The notes beneath the pieces are model-generated. The model did no database searches. It had not been told where the DNA came from and saw only the letters and a program-made list of their open reading frames with translations. Positions 45,031 through 53,458 of a stretch of DNA of 64,000 nt are shown piece after piece. Source of the stretch: JADJNY01 sp046349615 (GTDB lineage: Bacteria > Planctomycetota > UBA1135 > GCA-002686595); contig JAXMBZ010000002.1 in NCBI GenBank assembly GCA_046349615.1, positions 248,001 through 312,000 on the forward strand. The letters run 5' to 3'. Position 1 is the first letter of the stretch. Each line of letters starts with the position of its first letter. The position numbers and the translations under genes are program-made.

Positions 45031-46272
45031 TCAATCGCCCGTCGTCGGCTTCCCGGCGTCGCCGCCGAGCCACTTCGACTTGTTCTTGTTCCACCAGTCG
45101 AGCCACGCCTTGTTCGTGTCGCCGACGTCGACGCCCGCGAGCTGGCGCGCCGCGCGGCGCAGCACGACGGACTCGGTCGCGCTCTCGACGACGAGCTCGC
45201 CGCTGACCGCTGCTTCCGTCGTCATGCCCTCGATCAGCGTGTTCACCTGCGGGTCCGCGACGGCCTGGAACTGCGCGACCTCGACGTCGAAGTCCTGGAT
45301 GTACGCGCGCTGCGTGCCGACGAAGATGTGCGAGTGGGGGAGCCGGTCTCCGCCGCCGCCGCCCGCCGCGACGGACGCCATGCGCGCCATCACGGGTTCG
45401 AGCGCCGCCGCGTAGCCCATGTTGCCGAGCGCTTCCGCGGCGCGCATGCGCAGCGTCCCGTTCTTGCTCGCGAGCGCCTTGACCATCGGCAGCGCGACCG
45501 CGGGATCGTTCACGGCCTTGAGCGCGAGCGACGAACCGCGCCGCACGTCCTCGGAGGGATCGAGCACGGCGTGCATCACGAGCGGCTTGACGCTGTTCCC
45601 CGGCAGCAAGCGGCGCAGCGCGAGGGCCGCGAAGCTGCGGCGCGAGTCGACGCTGGAGCGCAGCTCCTTTTCGAGGTCCGCACGCAGCGCGTCGTCGGCG
45701 GGGAGCTTCTTCAGCTCGTTCACCGCGAGCTCGCGCACGGTCGCGGGCGCGCCGGCGCCGAAGCGCAGGAGCTCCTCCTTCGCCTTCGGCAGCGCTTCGG
45801 GCGCGACGTCGAGCGAAGGCACGGTCATCAACCATCTGCGCGCGAGGAGCTCGAGCGCCTCCTTGCGATCGGGCTCTCCGCGCAGCACGAACTCGAGCTG
45901 ATCGATGCCCTCCTGCACGAGGCCGTGATCGAGCGCGAGGCGCGCGAGCTCGAGGCGGTGCTCGGGCTGCTTCAAGTTCGCCTTCGCGCGCGCCGCTTCG
46001 AACGTCGCGAGCGCGTCCTTCTCGAGCTCGACGCCGGTCACCTGTCCGGGCTGGAGCGCCTTCCACTGGCCCTTCGACTGGTACTCCCACGCGCCGTTCG
46101 TCTGGCGCGCGAGCACGCGGATCTTCTGGCCACTGTTCAACTCGAGGATGCAGCGCCGCTCGCCCTCGACCGCGTCGCCGCGGAGAGTCGTGCTCGCGCG
46201 CGCGAACGCGAGCGGAGCGGGGAGCGCGAGGAGCGCGAGGACGAAGGCGTAGCGCAGGTTCGTGGATCGCAT
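45031..46272 (-). CDS. Secreted HEAT-repeat protein, function unknown
   Basis: 413 residues from ATG 46272. Signal peptide FVLALLALPAPLAFARA. A small beta domain follows (ILELNSGQKIRVLARQTNGA, resembling an SH3-like or DUF module). HEAT-like helices fill about 60-300, for example DPSEDVRRGSSLALKAVNDP and NGTLRMRAAEALGNMGYAAA. A Gly-rich GGGGG linker precedes the C-terminal region, which ends WLDWWNKNKSKWLGGDAGKP. The HEAT part may bind protein partners at the envelope. A CGGAG sequence 12 nt before the start may serve as Shine-Dalgarno. Confidence 0.75.
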   Translation of the reverse strand: MRSTNLRYAFVLALLALPAPLAFARASTTLRGDAVEGERRCILELNSGQKIRVLARQTNGAWEYQSKGQWKALQPGQVTGVELEKDALATFEAARAKANLKQPEHRLELARLALDHGLVQEGIDQLEFVLRGEPDRKEALELLARRWLMTVPSLDVAPEALPKAKEELLRFGAGAPATVRELAVNELKKLPADDALRADLEKELRSSVDSRRSFAALALRRLLPGNSVKPLVMHAVLDPSEDVRRGSSLALKAVNDPAVALPMVKALASKNGTLRMRAAEALGNMGYAAALEPVMARMASVAAGGGGGDRLPHSHIFVGTQRAYIQDFDVEVAQFQAVADPQVNTLIEGMTTEAAVSGELVVESATESVVLRRAARQLAGVDVGDTNKAWLDWWNKNKSKWLGGDAGKPTTGD

Positions 46273-46360
46273 GAGTTCGGGTTCTCCGGGTTCGAGCCGA
46301 GCCGTCCTGCACGTGGCCTGGCATCCACGTCGGCGCGCATCGGACGCGCGGGCCGGGCAC

Positions 46361-46366
46361 ATTCTA
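46361..46366 (-). promoter_or_regulatory. -10-like hexamer TAGAAT upstream of the HEAT-repeat gene
   Basis: TAGAAT on the minus strand, 88 nt before ATG 46272. This would give a leader of about 80 nt. The rest of the 343-nt gap between 46273 and 46615 shows no gene or repeat. Confidence 0.35.
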
Positions 46367-46615
46367 CGCCAGGAATCTCCGGCTCCGCGAGCCGCGCGCG
46401 TCGAGCGCGGAACCGCACGTCGAGCGTGCGGCGCTGCACCAGAGAATGTGCATCGACCCGGGCCGGAGCGTCGGACGGCGGGTGACGGCGGAGCGTCGTG
46501 CTCGAAGCCCGTCGAGCACCGAAGCTGTGCTCCGACGCGCCCGAAACAGACTGTCCGTGCGCGAGGACAGGTCAGGGCGCGCCGCCAGGCTCGGACGCGC
46601 GCGCTGCGCCGGAGC

Positions 46616-47884
46616 TCACGGTCGAGGGATCCGGCCGAGCACGGTGCCCGTCCTCCCGGACACGAGCACACACAGCGTGTCGCCGAACACGCAGCGCGCC
46701 GCTGCGTCCGCGATCCCGTCGCCGTCGAGGTCGCCGACACGACTCAGCGAACGACCCAAACACTGCAGCTGTTGCTCACCAAAGCGCTGCCAGAGGCGCG
46801 CATGGGTTCTCCCGGAGAACGCCTGAAGCGAGCCGGGGGACTGTCCGCGCGGCATCTCGTCGCCGATCGAGTCCGCCGGATCGGAGACGAGCACGTCGGG
46901 CCGGCCGTCGCCGTCGACGTCGCCCATCCCCACGAGCGAGGCGCCGAAGGTGCTCAGGATCGGCTCGGTTCCCTCGAGGAGCGCGAGCTCGGCCCCGGTC
47001 GCCCCGGAGACGAGGCGCGCGCGTCCCGTGGCGTTCGTCCCGTCGCGCTCAGAGCCGAACGCGTAATCGGCGACGCCGTCGCCGTCGACGTCGCCAACTC
47101 CCGCGACCGAGCACCCGGTGTGGACGCGAGCCTCGAGCGAGCCGCGCTCGCGCGCCACGTGGCGCCGGAGCTCGTGGTGGTCCGAGCCCGCGAGGACGAT
47201 TGCACACGAATTCACGCCCCCGGGAGCTCCGACGAGCACCTCCGCGCGTCCGTCGTGGTCGAGGTCGCCCGCGATGCCGACGGCCGCGCCGAACTCGTCT
47301 GCTTCGGAGTCGTCGAGCACGCTCCAGATCAACGCAGCGTCCTTCCCAGAGTAGACGTAGACGCTCGAGCATCCGGGCGCGCCGACGACGAGGTCTCTGC
47401 GTCCGTCGCCGTCGACGTCTCCGTCGCTCGCGAGTTCGGATCCGAAGCGATCGCCGTCTCGCGCGCCGGTGAACCGCAGGAGCAGGTTGCCGGTCCGCCC
47501 CGAGTAGACGTGGACGTGTCCGGGACGACCCTCCGAAGGAGTGCGCCGCACCGCGGCGGAGCTCCGCACCTCCTCCGGCGCCGCGATCACGATCTCGGCG
47601 AAGCCATCTCCGTCGAGATCGGTCCAGCCGGCTACCGACTGCCCGAACGCATCGCCCGTCCTGTCGGTCTCGAACGTGCGCAGACGCCTCCCGTCCTTGC
47701 CGGAGAAGACCCACGCGGAACCAGCCCCCGGCTCCGAGCGGACGAGTTCGGGGCATCCGCAAACGATGTCGGGCACTCCGTCGCCATCGAGGTCGTCGAC
47801 GGGCGCGATCGAGCGCGGGCCGCCGGGCATGGGGCCCAGCGCGACATTTCCGAGGAGGCCGGCGGTGAGCAGGAGCGCGTGCAT
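46616..47884 (-). CDS. Secreted FG-GAP (integrin alpha-like) repeat protein
   Basis: 422 residues from ATG 47884 with a short signal peptide (HALLLTAGLLGNVALG). Seven FG-GAP/VCBS-type units can be counted, each with a calcium-binding DxDxDGxxD loop: DLDGDGVPDIV, DLDGDGFAEIV, DVDGDGRRDLV, DLDHDGRAEVL, DVDGDGVADYA, DVDGDGRPDVL, DLDGDGIADAA. Between them are FSGKDGRRL-type beta blades, giving a seven-bladed propeller. No anchor or C-terminal sorting module is seen. Such proteins are plentiful in planctomycetes; ligand unknown. Confidence 0.87.
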   Translation of the reverse strand: MHALLLTAGLLGNVALGPMPGGPRSIAPVDDLDGDGVPDIVCGCPELVRSEPGAGSAWVFSGKDGRRLRTFETDRTGDAFGQSVAGWTDLDGDGFAEIVIAAPEEVRSSAAVRRTPSEGRPGHVHVYSGRTGNLLLRFTGARDGDRFGSELASDGDVDGDGRRDLVVGAPGCSSVYVYSGKDAALIWSVLDDSEADEFGAAVGIAGDLDHDGRAEVLVGAPGGVNSCAIVLAGSDHHELRRHVARERGSLEARVHTGCSVAGVGDVDGDGVADYAFGSERDGTNATGRARLVSGATGAELALLEGTEPILSTFGASLVGMGDVDGDGRPDVLVSDPADSIGDEMPRGQSPGSLQAFSGRTHARLWQRFGEQQLQCLGRSLSRVGDLDGDGIADAAARCVFGDTLCVLVSGRTGTVLGRIPRP

Positions 47885-48045
47885 CGCGCCCACGAAACCC
47901 GCGAGCTGCCGCGTGGTTTCGCGTCGAATGGAACAAGTTGGTCTTCCCACTTCGCCTCTCTTGCTCGCGACGTGGGCTCTCACTCGCCGAGGGACGAACA
48001 CCCTTCGAGTGCTCGCTCGCGCGTGACTCGCGCTTCGGGCCGCGC

Positions 48046-48051
48046 TAGCGT
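48046..48051 (+). promoter_or_regulatory. -10-like hexamer TAGCGT before the first C39-like gene
   Basis: TAGCGT ends 8 nt before ATG 48060, in a 175-nt divergent region shared with the FG-GAP gene. Confidence 0.45.
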
Positions 48052-48059
48052 CGCGCGCG

Positions 48060-49325
48060 ATGTCCGCCCTCCCCGCGTTCCTACCCCTCGTGCTCGCCGC
48101 GTTCGCGATGTCGCAGAAGCCCGGCCTCGATCCCGCGTCTGCGGCGCGCGAGGACGTGTTGAGCGCGGGGTTCTTCACGTGGACGGTGCGCACGGAGCTC
48201 GGCACCGAGCGCGGCTCGGTCGGCAAGGCGCAGCTCGCGGCGCTTCCGAACGCGCGGGTCGAGCCGGGGCGCGACGGGCTTCGCTTCGTGCCGACGGGGT
48301 CAGGCGAGAGCGAGCTCGCGTGGGTCGAGCTCGCGCCGCTCGATACGCCGCCGTTCCGCGACGTCGTGTGCAGTTGGAACGCGCGCGTCCCGCCGGGTGC
48401 GGGCGTGAGCTTCGATCTGCGCGTCGCGGGCGAGACGGGGGCTTGGTCGCCGTGGCTGCACGTGGGGGACTGGGGCGAGACCGTGCCGGGCGAGCGCGTG
48501 CTTTCCTTCGACGGCGGGAAGGTCGACGTCGACGCGTTCACGGGTGAGCGCGTCTTCGGCCGCGTGCAACTGCGCGTGCGCGCGGCGTGCGCGAAGCCGG
48601 ACGCGGGACGCGAGGAGAAGCGTGACGCGGACGCGGCACGTGCTGCAGTGGAGCCCGTCGTGCTCGAGCGCGTCAGCGTCTGCGTCAGCGACCGCGAAGC
48701 GGACGCGGAGGCCGTGTTCGCGGCGTGGAACGCGAAGCACCCGAACCTGAGCTGCACGATGCCGGGGCCATCGAGCAACGAACCCGCGCACCCCGGCCGC
48801 GGCGTCGTGCTCGACGTCCCGTTCCGGAGCCAGAAGAGCGAGGACCCGGCCATCGCGAGCCGCATCTGCTCACCGACGTCGCTCGCGATGGTGCTCGCGT
48901 TCCGCGGCGTCGACGTGCCGACCGCGGAGGTCGCTCGCGTGTGCTACGACGCCGAGCACGCGATCTACGGGAACTGGACGCGCGCGATCCAAGGCGCGTT
49001 CACGCTCGGCGTGCCGGGCTACCTGACGCGCTTCGGCGGATGGAGAGACGTCGAGCGCACGCTCGCGCGCGGCCAGCCGCTCGTGATCAGCATCGGCGTG
49101 AAGAAGGGGCAGCTCTCGGGCGCGCCGTACGAGTCGACGAGCGGGCACCTGCTCGTGCTGCGCGGCTTCGACAAGAACGGCGACGGCCTCATGAACGACC
49201 CCGCGGCGGTCGATGCGAAGCGCGGCCGTTGCACGTACAAACGCTCCGAGCTCGAGACCTGCTGGCTCGCGCGCGGCGGGACGGCCTACGTCCTCCTGCC
49301 GCGGCCCGAGGCGCAGGCGAAGTAG
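48060..49325 (+). CDS. Secreted C39-like cysteine peptidase, paralogue 1
   Basis: 421 residues. Signal peptide SALPAFLPLVLAAFA. N-terminal beta domain of about 190 residues (WVELAPLDTPPFRDVVCSWN, then SPWLHVGDWGETVPGERVLS). The C-terminal papain-like C39 domain begins VLDVPFRSQKSEDP (oxyanion-type Gln), with catalytic Cys in ASRICSPTSLAMVL (about 275), His in STSGHLLVLRGF (about 360) and Asp in LMNDPAAVDA. It lacks the ABC transporter of bacteriocin-processing C39 enzymes. Secreted proteolysis or amidase activity is inferred. A 423-residue paralogue lies 459 nt downstream and a dead one at 57776. Confidence 0.85.
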   Translation: MSALPAFLPLVLAAFAMSQKPGLDPASAAREDVLSAGFFTWTVRTELGTERGSVGKAQLAALPNARVEPGRDGLRFVPTGSGESELAWVELAPLDTPPFRDVVCSWNARVPPGAGVSFDLRVAGETGAWSPWLHVGDWGETVPGERVLSFDGGKVDVDAFTGERVFGRVQLRVRAACAKPDAGREEKRDADAARAAVEPVVLERVSVCVSDREADAEAVFAAWNAKHPNLSCTMPGPSSNEPAHPGRGVVLDVPFRSQKSEDPAIASRICSPTSLAMVLAFRGVDVPTAEVARVCYDAEHAIYGNWTRAIQGAFTLGVPGYLTRFGGWRDVERTLARGQPLVISIGVKKGQLSGAPYESTSGHLLVLRGFDKNGDGLMNDPAAVDAKRGRCTYKRSELETCWLARGGTAYVLLPRPEAQAK

Positions 49326-49516
49326 CGCGCAAGACGCGCCATCGCACTAGCGGGCCGCAAATCGAGCGCGCACCGCGCGGGGCGGATCGTCGTCGCATCG
49401 AGCGAGCGACGCTTAGAACGGACGGTCGTCGCAGCGAGCGCATTGCGTTCATGAGGCTGGAGCGCAAGTCGAGGGGGTGCGTTGCGCGCTCCAGTGGACG
49501 GCGGCACGGCGGGAAG

Positions 49517-49538
49517 GTTCCCGAATCAAGTTGGGGAC
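49517..49538. repeat. REP-like palindrome, copy 3
   Basis: GTTCCCGAATCAAGTTGGGG, preceded by GAAG as in copy 2; the right arm has one change (GGGG for CGGG). It is 33 kb from the other two copies, showing that the unit is dispersed. Confidence 0.65.
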
Positions 49539-49770
49539 GAGCGACCGCGCCGATCGCGCGTGTCGTGGTCGAGCGTGGATGTGCGCCCTTTCGAACTCGG
49601 GAGGAGTGCCGACGACCGGCCGATCCAGCTCGAAGCAGCGCACGGCTCCGTTGGAGCGGAGGGAAGGTCACGGGGGCGGCGAGGGGGACGGGGGACATGA
49701 CCGCGGCCCGGCCTCGACGTCGCGGAGTCGTTCATCGCGCGCGAGGGGTGACTGCGCGATCACCGGAAGC

Positions 49771-49776
49771 TAGGGT
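49771..49776 (+). promoter_or_regulatory. -10-like hexamer TAGGGT before the second C39-like gene
   Basis: TAGGGT ends 8 nt before ATG 49785; no Shine-Dalgarno. Confidence 0.48.
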
Positions 49777-49784
49777 CGCTCCTC

Positions 49785-51056
49785 ATGCAGCTCGCGCACG
49801 TGCTCCTCGGCTCGGTCGCGCTCGCCGCGCACGCGGTGGGGCAGGCTTCGTCGCCCGCGCGCGACGTCGTGCGCTCGGAGGCCCCGTTGCGCACGGGCTT
49901 CTTCCTCGAGGAGCGCCGCGTCGAGCTCGGCCTCCGTCCGGGCGGGCTGACGGCGAACGAGTACGGCGCGTGCGCGCAGCAGCGCATCGAGCGCGCGCGC
50001 ACCGCGCTCGTCTTCCATCCCGTCGGGACGAGCTCCGATGCGTCCGCGTGGATCGAGCTCCCGCCGTGGGAGACGGCGCCGTTCCGCGACGTGCTCGCGA
50101 GCTGGAATGCGCGCGTGCCCGAGGGCGCGGGGATGAGCTTCGAGCTGCGCGTCGCGAAGGAAGGCGCCGCTTGGGGGCCGTGGCTCCACGTCGGCGATTG
50201 GGGCGAGACCGTTCCGGGCGAGCGCGTGCTCGTCTGCGACGGCGGGAAGATCGACGTCGACTGCTTCGTCGGCGCCGAGTCGTTCTCGCGCGTCCAGCTG
50301 CGCGCGCGCGCCGTGCGCGCAAACGCCGACACGCCGGGACGGATCGAGCTCGAGCGTGTGTCGCTCTGCGTGAGCGATCGCTTCGTGCAGCACGACGCGA
50401 ACTCGGGCCCGTGGCGGCGAGCGCATCCCGTCCAGGACTCGGATGAACACGCCGGCTGCGGAATGGGAAGCCCGATCGATCTTCCGGACCCGTGGCTTCC
50501 GAGGGGTCCGTTCGGCAACGAATGGCCGGCGCGCCTCGAGCTCCCGGTCCCGTACCGCAGCCAGAAGGCGGAAGACCCGTCGCTCGCGAGTCGCATCTGC
50601 TCCCCGACCTCGCTCGCAATGGTGCTCGCGTACCGCGGCGTCGACGTGCCGACGGCCGAGGTCGCGCGCGTGTGCTACGACGCGGAACACGCGATCTACG
50701 GCAACTGGACGCGCGCGATCCAGGGCGCGTTCACGCTCGGCGTGCCGGGCTACCTGACGCGCTTCAACGACTGGAAGCGTGTGGAGTCGTGGATCCACGC
50801 GGGTCAGCCGCTCGTGATCAGCGTCGGCGTGAAGGAAGGCCAGCTCACCGGCGCGCCGTACACGACGACGAGCGGACACCTGCTCGTGCTGCGCGGCTTC
50901 GACGAGCAGAACGACTGCCTCGTGAACGACCCCGCCGCGATCGACGCGGAGCACGGCCAACTCACCTACAAGCGCTCCGAGCTCGAAACGTGCTGGCTCG
51001 CGCGCGGCGGGACGGCCTACGTGCTCCTGCCGCGGCCCGAGGCGCAGGCGAAGTAG
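49785..51056 (+). CDS. Secreted C39-like cysteine peptidase, paralogue 2
   Basis: 423 residues with signal peptide (LAHVLLGSVALAAHAVGQA). It is collinear with the protein at 48060: beta domain (WIELPPWETAPFRDVLASWN, GPWLHVGDWGETVPGERVLV), then the C39 domain LELPVPYRSQKAEDP, Cys in ASRICSPTSLAMVL, His in TTSGHLLVLRGF, Asp in LVNDPAAIDA. The last 160 residues are nearly identical between the two copies while the N-terminal domains have drifted. This suggests either stronger constraint or recent gene conversion over the peptidase domain. The triad is complete, so activity is expected. Confidence 0.85.
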   Translation: MQLAHVLLGSVALAAHAVGQASSPARDVVRSEAPLRTGFFLEERRVELGLRPGGLTANEYGACAQQRIERARTALVFHPVGTSSDASAWIELPPWETAPFRDVLASWNARVPEGAGMSFELRVAKEGAAWGPWLHVGDWGETVPGERVLVCDGGKIDVDCFVGAESFSRVQLRARAVRANADTPGRIELERVSLCVSDRFVQHDANSGPWRRAHPVQDSDEHAGCGMGSPIDLPDPWLPRGPFGNEWPARLELPVPYRSQKAEDPSLASRICSPTSLAMVLAYRGVDVPTAEVARVCYDAEHAIYGNWTRAIQGAFTLGVPGYLTRFNDWKRVESWIHAGQPLVISVGVKEGQLTGAPYTTTSGHLLVLRGFDEQNDCLVNDPAAIDAEHGQLTYKRSELETCWLARGGTAYVLLPRPEAQAK

Positions 51057-51075
51057 CGCGCCTCGCGCCGCGCGC

Positions 51076-52281
51076 TCACGCCAGATCCGGCTCGACCTTC
51101 CCCGGCGCGTCGTCCGACTTCGCGCGCTTCGTCCCGAGGAACCCGTGCCGGCCCGCGGCGCCCATCTTCTTCTTCATCGGGTTCTCGCCGAGCCACGCGT
51201 CGCGCGTCGGAACGACTCCGTTGCGCTTCATCAGCTTGCGCGTGACCGTGTAGTGGTCGCCGCGGTTCTCGTACCAGACCGCCGTGCAGTTCTCGCACGA
51301 CGACCAGTCCTTGTAGTCGAAGTCCATGTGCGCGCGTCGCAAGCTCCGCATCGCCTGGCCGTTCCACAGCTCGAGCAGCGACTCCTCGCCGAACCGGCCG
51401 ACGCGCACGCGCGCGTCGAAGTCGAAGCGGCACACGCTCATCGTCCCGTCCGCGAGCAGGTAGAGCGCGTCCCACGGGTAGTGGCACGGGTAGCGCACCG
51501 CGCGGTAGAGCTTGTCCTTCCACGCGCGCGGCAGCCATCCGCGCGGTTCCAACGCGCGGTCGGGCACGTAGTCGCCGTGGCTGTTCGGGTAGTGGAAGAG
51601 GAAGTCGTCGACGTAGGGCGCGTACGTCTCGAAGAACGTCCGCTCGACCGCGCGCGTGAAGTGCGGCGTCAGGACGCACGTCATCGTGATCGTCGGCAGA
51701 CGCACGCGGCCCCACGGGCTCTCGCGCACGGGCCCGAACTCGTCGCGGAAGCGCCGCAGCTTCCGGAGCCCCTCGAGCAGCACGTCGAGCTTCAACCCGT
51801 CGCGCGTCTTCCCGAGCGTCTCGTCGTCCGCCGCGTCCGCCGACACGTTGAGCACGTGCGGCCCCGCTTCGACGAGCCCGCGCGCGAGCTCGTCGCGATG
51901 GAGGAGCGTCCCGTTCGTCGAGAGCGTGACGACGCGCTCCTTCTCGGTCGCCATCTGCACCATCTCCGCGATGCGCGGGTGGAGCGTCGGCTCGCCGATC
52001 GTGTGCAGCGTGAGCCGCGGGATCGCGAGCGTCACCATCTCGTCGAGCAGCCGGCGGTAGAGCTCGACGTCGAGGTACTTCTTCGGCCGCAGCATGTCCT
52101 TGTTGCCGCAGTAGGCGCACCCGAGGTTGCACGCGTTCGTCGGCTCGACGACGACGCGTTTCGGCGCGGGCGGGACGATGCCCTCGGGGTGCGTCCTGCG
52201 CAGACGGACGGCGTCCCAGTGCTGGCGGGCGGAACCGAGCCAGACGAAGCTCCCGAGGCGGCGGCGAAGATGTTCGAGCAT
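51076..52281 (-). CDS. Radical SAM/SPASM domain protein
   Basis: 401 residues from ATG 52281. The radical SAM cluster motif is EPTNACNLGCAYCGNKDM (CxxxCxxC), followed by LTLHTIGEPTLHPRIAEMV and the SAM-binding-type VVTLSTNGTLLH. The C-terminal SPASM-like part has YPCHYPWDALYLLADGTMSV, CRFDFD, and CENCTAVWYENRGDHY, with auxiliary cluster cysteines. SPASM enzymes modify peptides or other small substrates, and several planctomycete homologues stand in glycan loci. No precursor peptide is seen nearby. It is divergent from the epimerase gene. Confidence 0.87.
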   Translation of the reverse strand: MLEHLRRRLGSFVWLGSARQHWDAVRLRRTHPEGIVPPAPKRVVVEPTNACNLGCAYCGNKDMLRPKKYLDVELYRRLLDEMVTLAIPRLTLHTIGEPTLHPRIAEMVQMATEKERVVTLSTNGTLLHRDELARGLVEAGPHVLNVSADAADDETLGKTRDGLKLDVLLEGLRKLRRFRDEFGPVRESPWGRVRLPTITMTCVLTPHFTRAVERTFFETYAPYVDDFLFHYPNSHGDYVPDRALEPRGWLPRAWKDKLYRAVRYPCHYPWDALYLLADGTMSVCRFDFDARVRVGRFGEESLLELWNGQAMRSLRRAHMDFDYKDWSSCENCTAVWYENRGDHYTVTRKLMKRNGVVPTRDAWLGENPMKKKMGAAGRHGFLGTKRAKSDDAPGKVEPDLA

Positions 52282-52419
52282 GGGGACGGAACGTCTTGCG
52301 TTCCGGGGGAAGGGCGTTGCATCCTGCGCGACTTCCGCCGTTCCCGCCAGCCCGCGGGCGGAGCGTGCAACGCCCGGGGCGCCCGCCGCAAGGAGCGCAC
52401 GGTCCCGCGGCTTCCCACC

Positions 52420-53394
52420 ATGCTCACCCTCGTCACCGGCGCCGGAGGCTTCCTCGGCGCGCACGTCTGCGCGGAGCTCCGCGCTCGCGGCGAGCCCGTG
52501 CGCGCGCTCGTCCGTCCCGGTCGGCCGACCACGCACCTCGTCGAGCTCGGCGTCGAGCTCGCCGAAGGCGACGTGCGCGACGACGCGAGCCTCCGGCGCG
52601 CGTGCCGGGGCGTCCGCCGCGTCGTCCACTGCGCGGGCGTGCGCTCCTCCTGGCGCAAGCGCGCGGAGGAGCAGCGCCAGGTCAACGTCGAGGGGACGGC
52701 GCGCCTCGTCCGCGCGGCGCGCGACCACGAGGTCGAGCGCTTCGTGCACGTCTCGACGTGTTCGACGCTCGGCGCGAACCGCACCGGGGAGCTCCGCGAC
52801 GAGCGCTCCGAGTGCAACCTGCGCGGGCTCGGCATCGGCTACGTCGACACGAAGTACGAGGCCGAGGAGCGCATGCGCTCCGCCGCGTGGACGGGGTTCC
52901 CGGTCGTGATCGTGAACCCGGTGTGGCTCGTCGGCCCGCGCCGCGACGGACGGGCGCCGACGATCGCGGCGCAGCTCGAGAACGGCCTCGCGCGCGTGCC
53001 GTCGGGCGGGATCGCCGCCGGCGACGTCGAGGACGCGGCGCGCGGGATCGTCGCGGCGCTCGAAAAGGGGCGCGTGGGGGAGCGGTACGTGCTCGCGGGG
53101 CACAACCTCCCGCAGGTCGAGGTCTACGCGGCCGTCGCGCGCGCGATGGGGCTCGAGCGCACCGTGCGCGCGCTGCCGCGTGCCTGGTCGTTCGCCGCCG
53201 AGCGCGTCCTGACGCTCGCCGACCTCGTGCGTCTCGCGCGCCCGCCGCACACGCCCGACGTGTACCGCGCGCACGGGCTCTTCGCCTTCCACGACGGCCG
53301 GAAGGCGCGCGAGGAGCTCGGCTTCGTCGCGCGCCCGTTCGAGGAGACCTGCGCGCGGATCGCGGACGCGTGGTGCGCGGCGCGTGCGAACTGA
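52420..53394 (+). CDS. NAD-dependent epimerase/dehydratase (extended SDR)
   Basis: 324 residues from ATG 52420. Rossmann start LTLVTGAGGFLGAHVCAELR, then LAEGDVRDDASLRRACRGVR (cofactor Asp), VVHCAG, FVHVSTCSTLG (catalytic-type Thr/Ser) and YVDTKYEAEERM with the Tyr-xxx-Lys pair. It resembles the HpnA/dihydroflavonol-4-reductase branch more than UDP-glucose epimerases. The substrate could be a nucleotide sugar or a ketone. The radical SAM gene diverges from it, and the DegT aminotransferase gene converges on it. Confidence 0.85.
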   Translation: MLTLVTGAGGFLGAHVCAELRARGEPVRALVRPGRPTTHLVELGVELAEGDVRDDASLRRACRGVRRVVHCAGVRSSWRKRAEEQRQVNVEGTARLVRAARDHEVERFVHVSTCSTLGANRTGELRDERSECNLRGLGIGYVDTKYEAEERMRSAAWTGFPVVIVNPVWLVGPRRDGRAPTIAAQLENGLARVPSGGIAAGDVEDAARGIVAALEKGRVGERYVLAGHNLPQVEVYAAVARAMGLERTVRALPRAWSFAAERVLTLADLVRLARPPHTPDVYRAHGLFAFHDGRKAREELGFVARPFEETCARIADAWCAARAN

Positions 53395-53458
53395 GCTCCA
53401 CTCTCGCGCGTCGGCGCGCGCCGACGCACGAAGTCGCGACGGACCACGAGCGCCGCCG

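Larger units (their letters stand above)
49326..49784. other. Intergenic stretch between two C39-like paralogues
   Basis: About 460 bases without a credible gene. It holds the third REP-like palindrome (49517-49538) and, at its end, the TAGGGT promoter element. Otherwise nothing recognised. Confidence 0.6.

Noticed and set aside
46273..46615. A gene or tRNA between the HEAT and FG-GAP genes
   Set aside because: No protein-like frame and no cloverleaf-like arms were found; only a possible -10 element.
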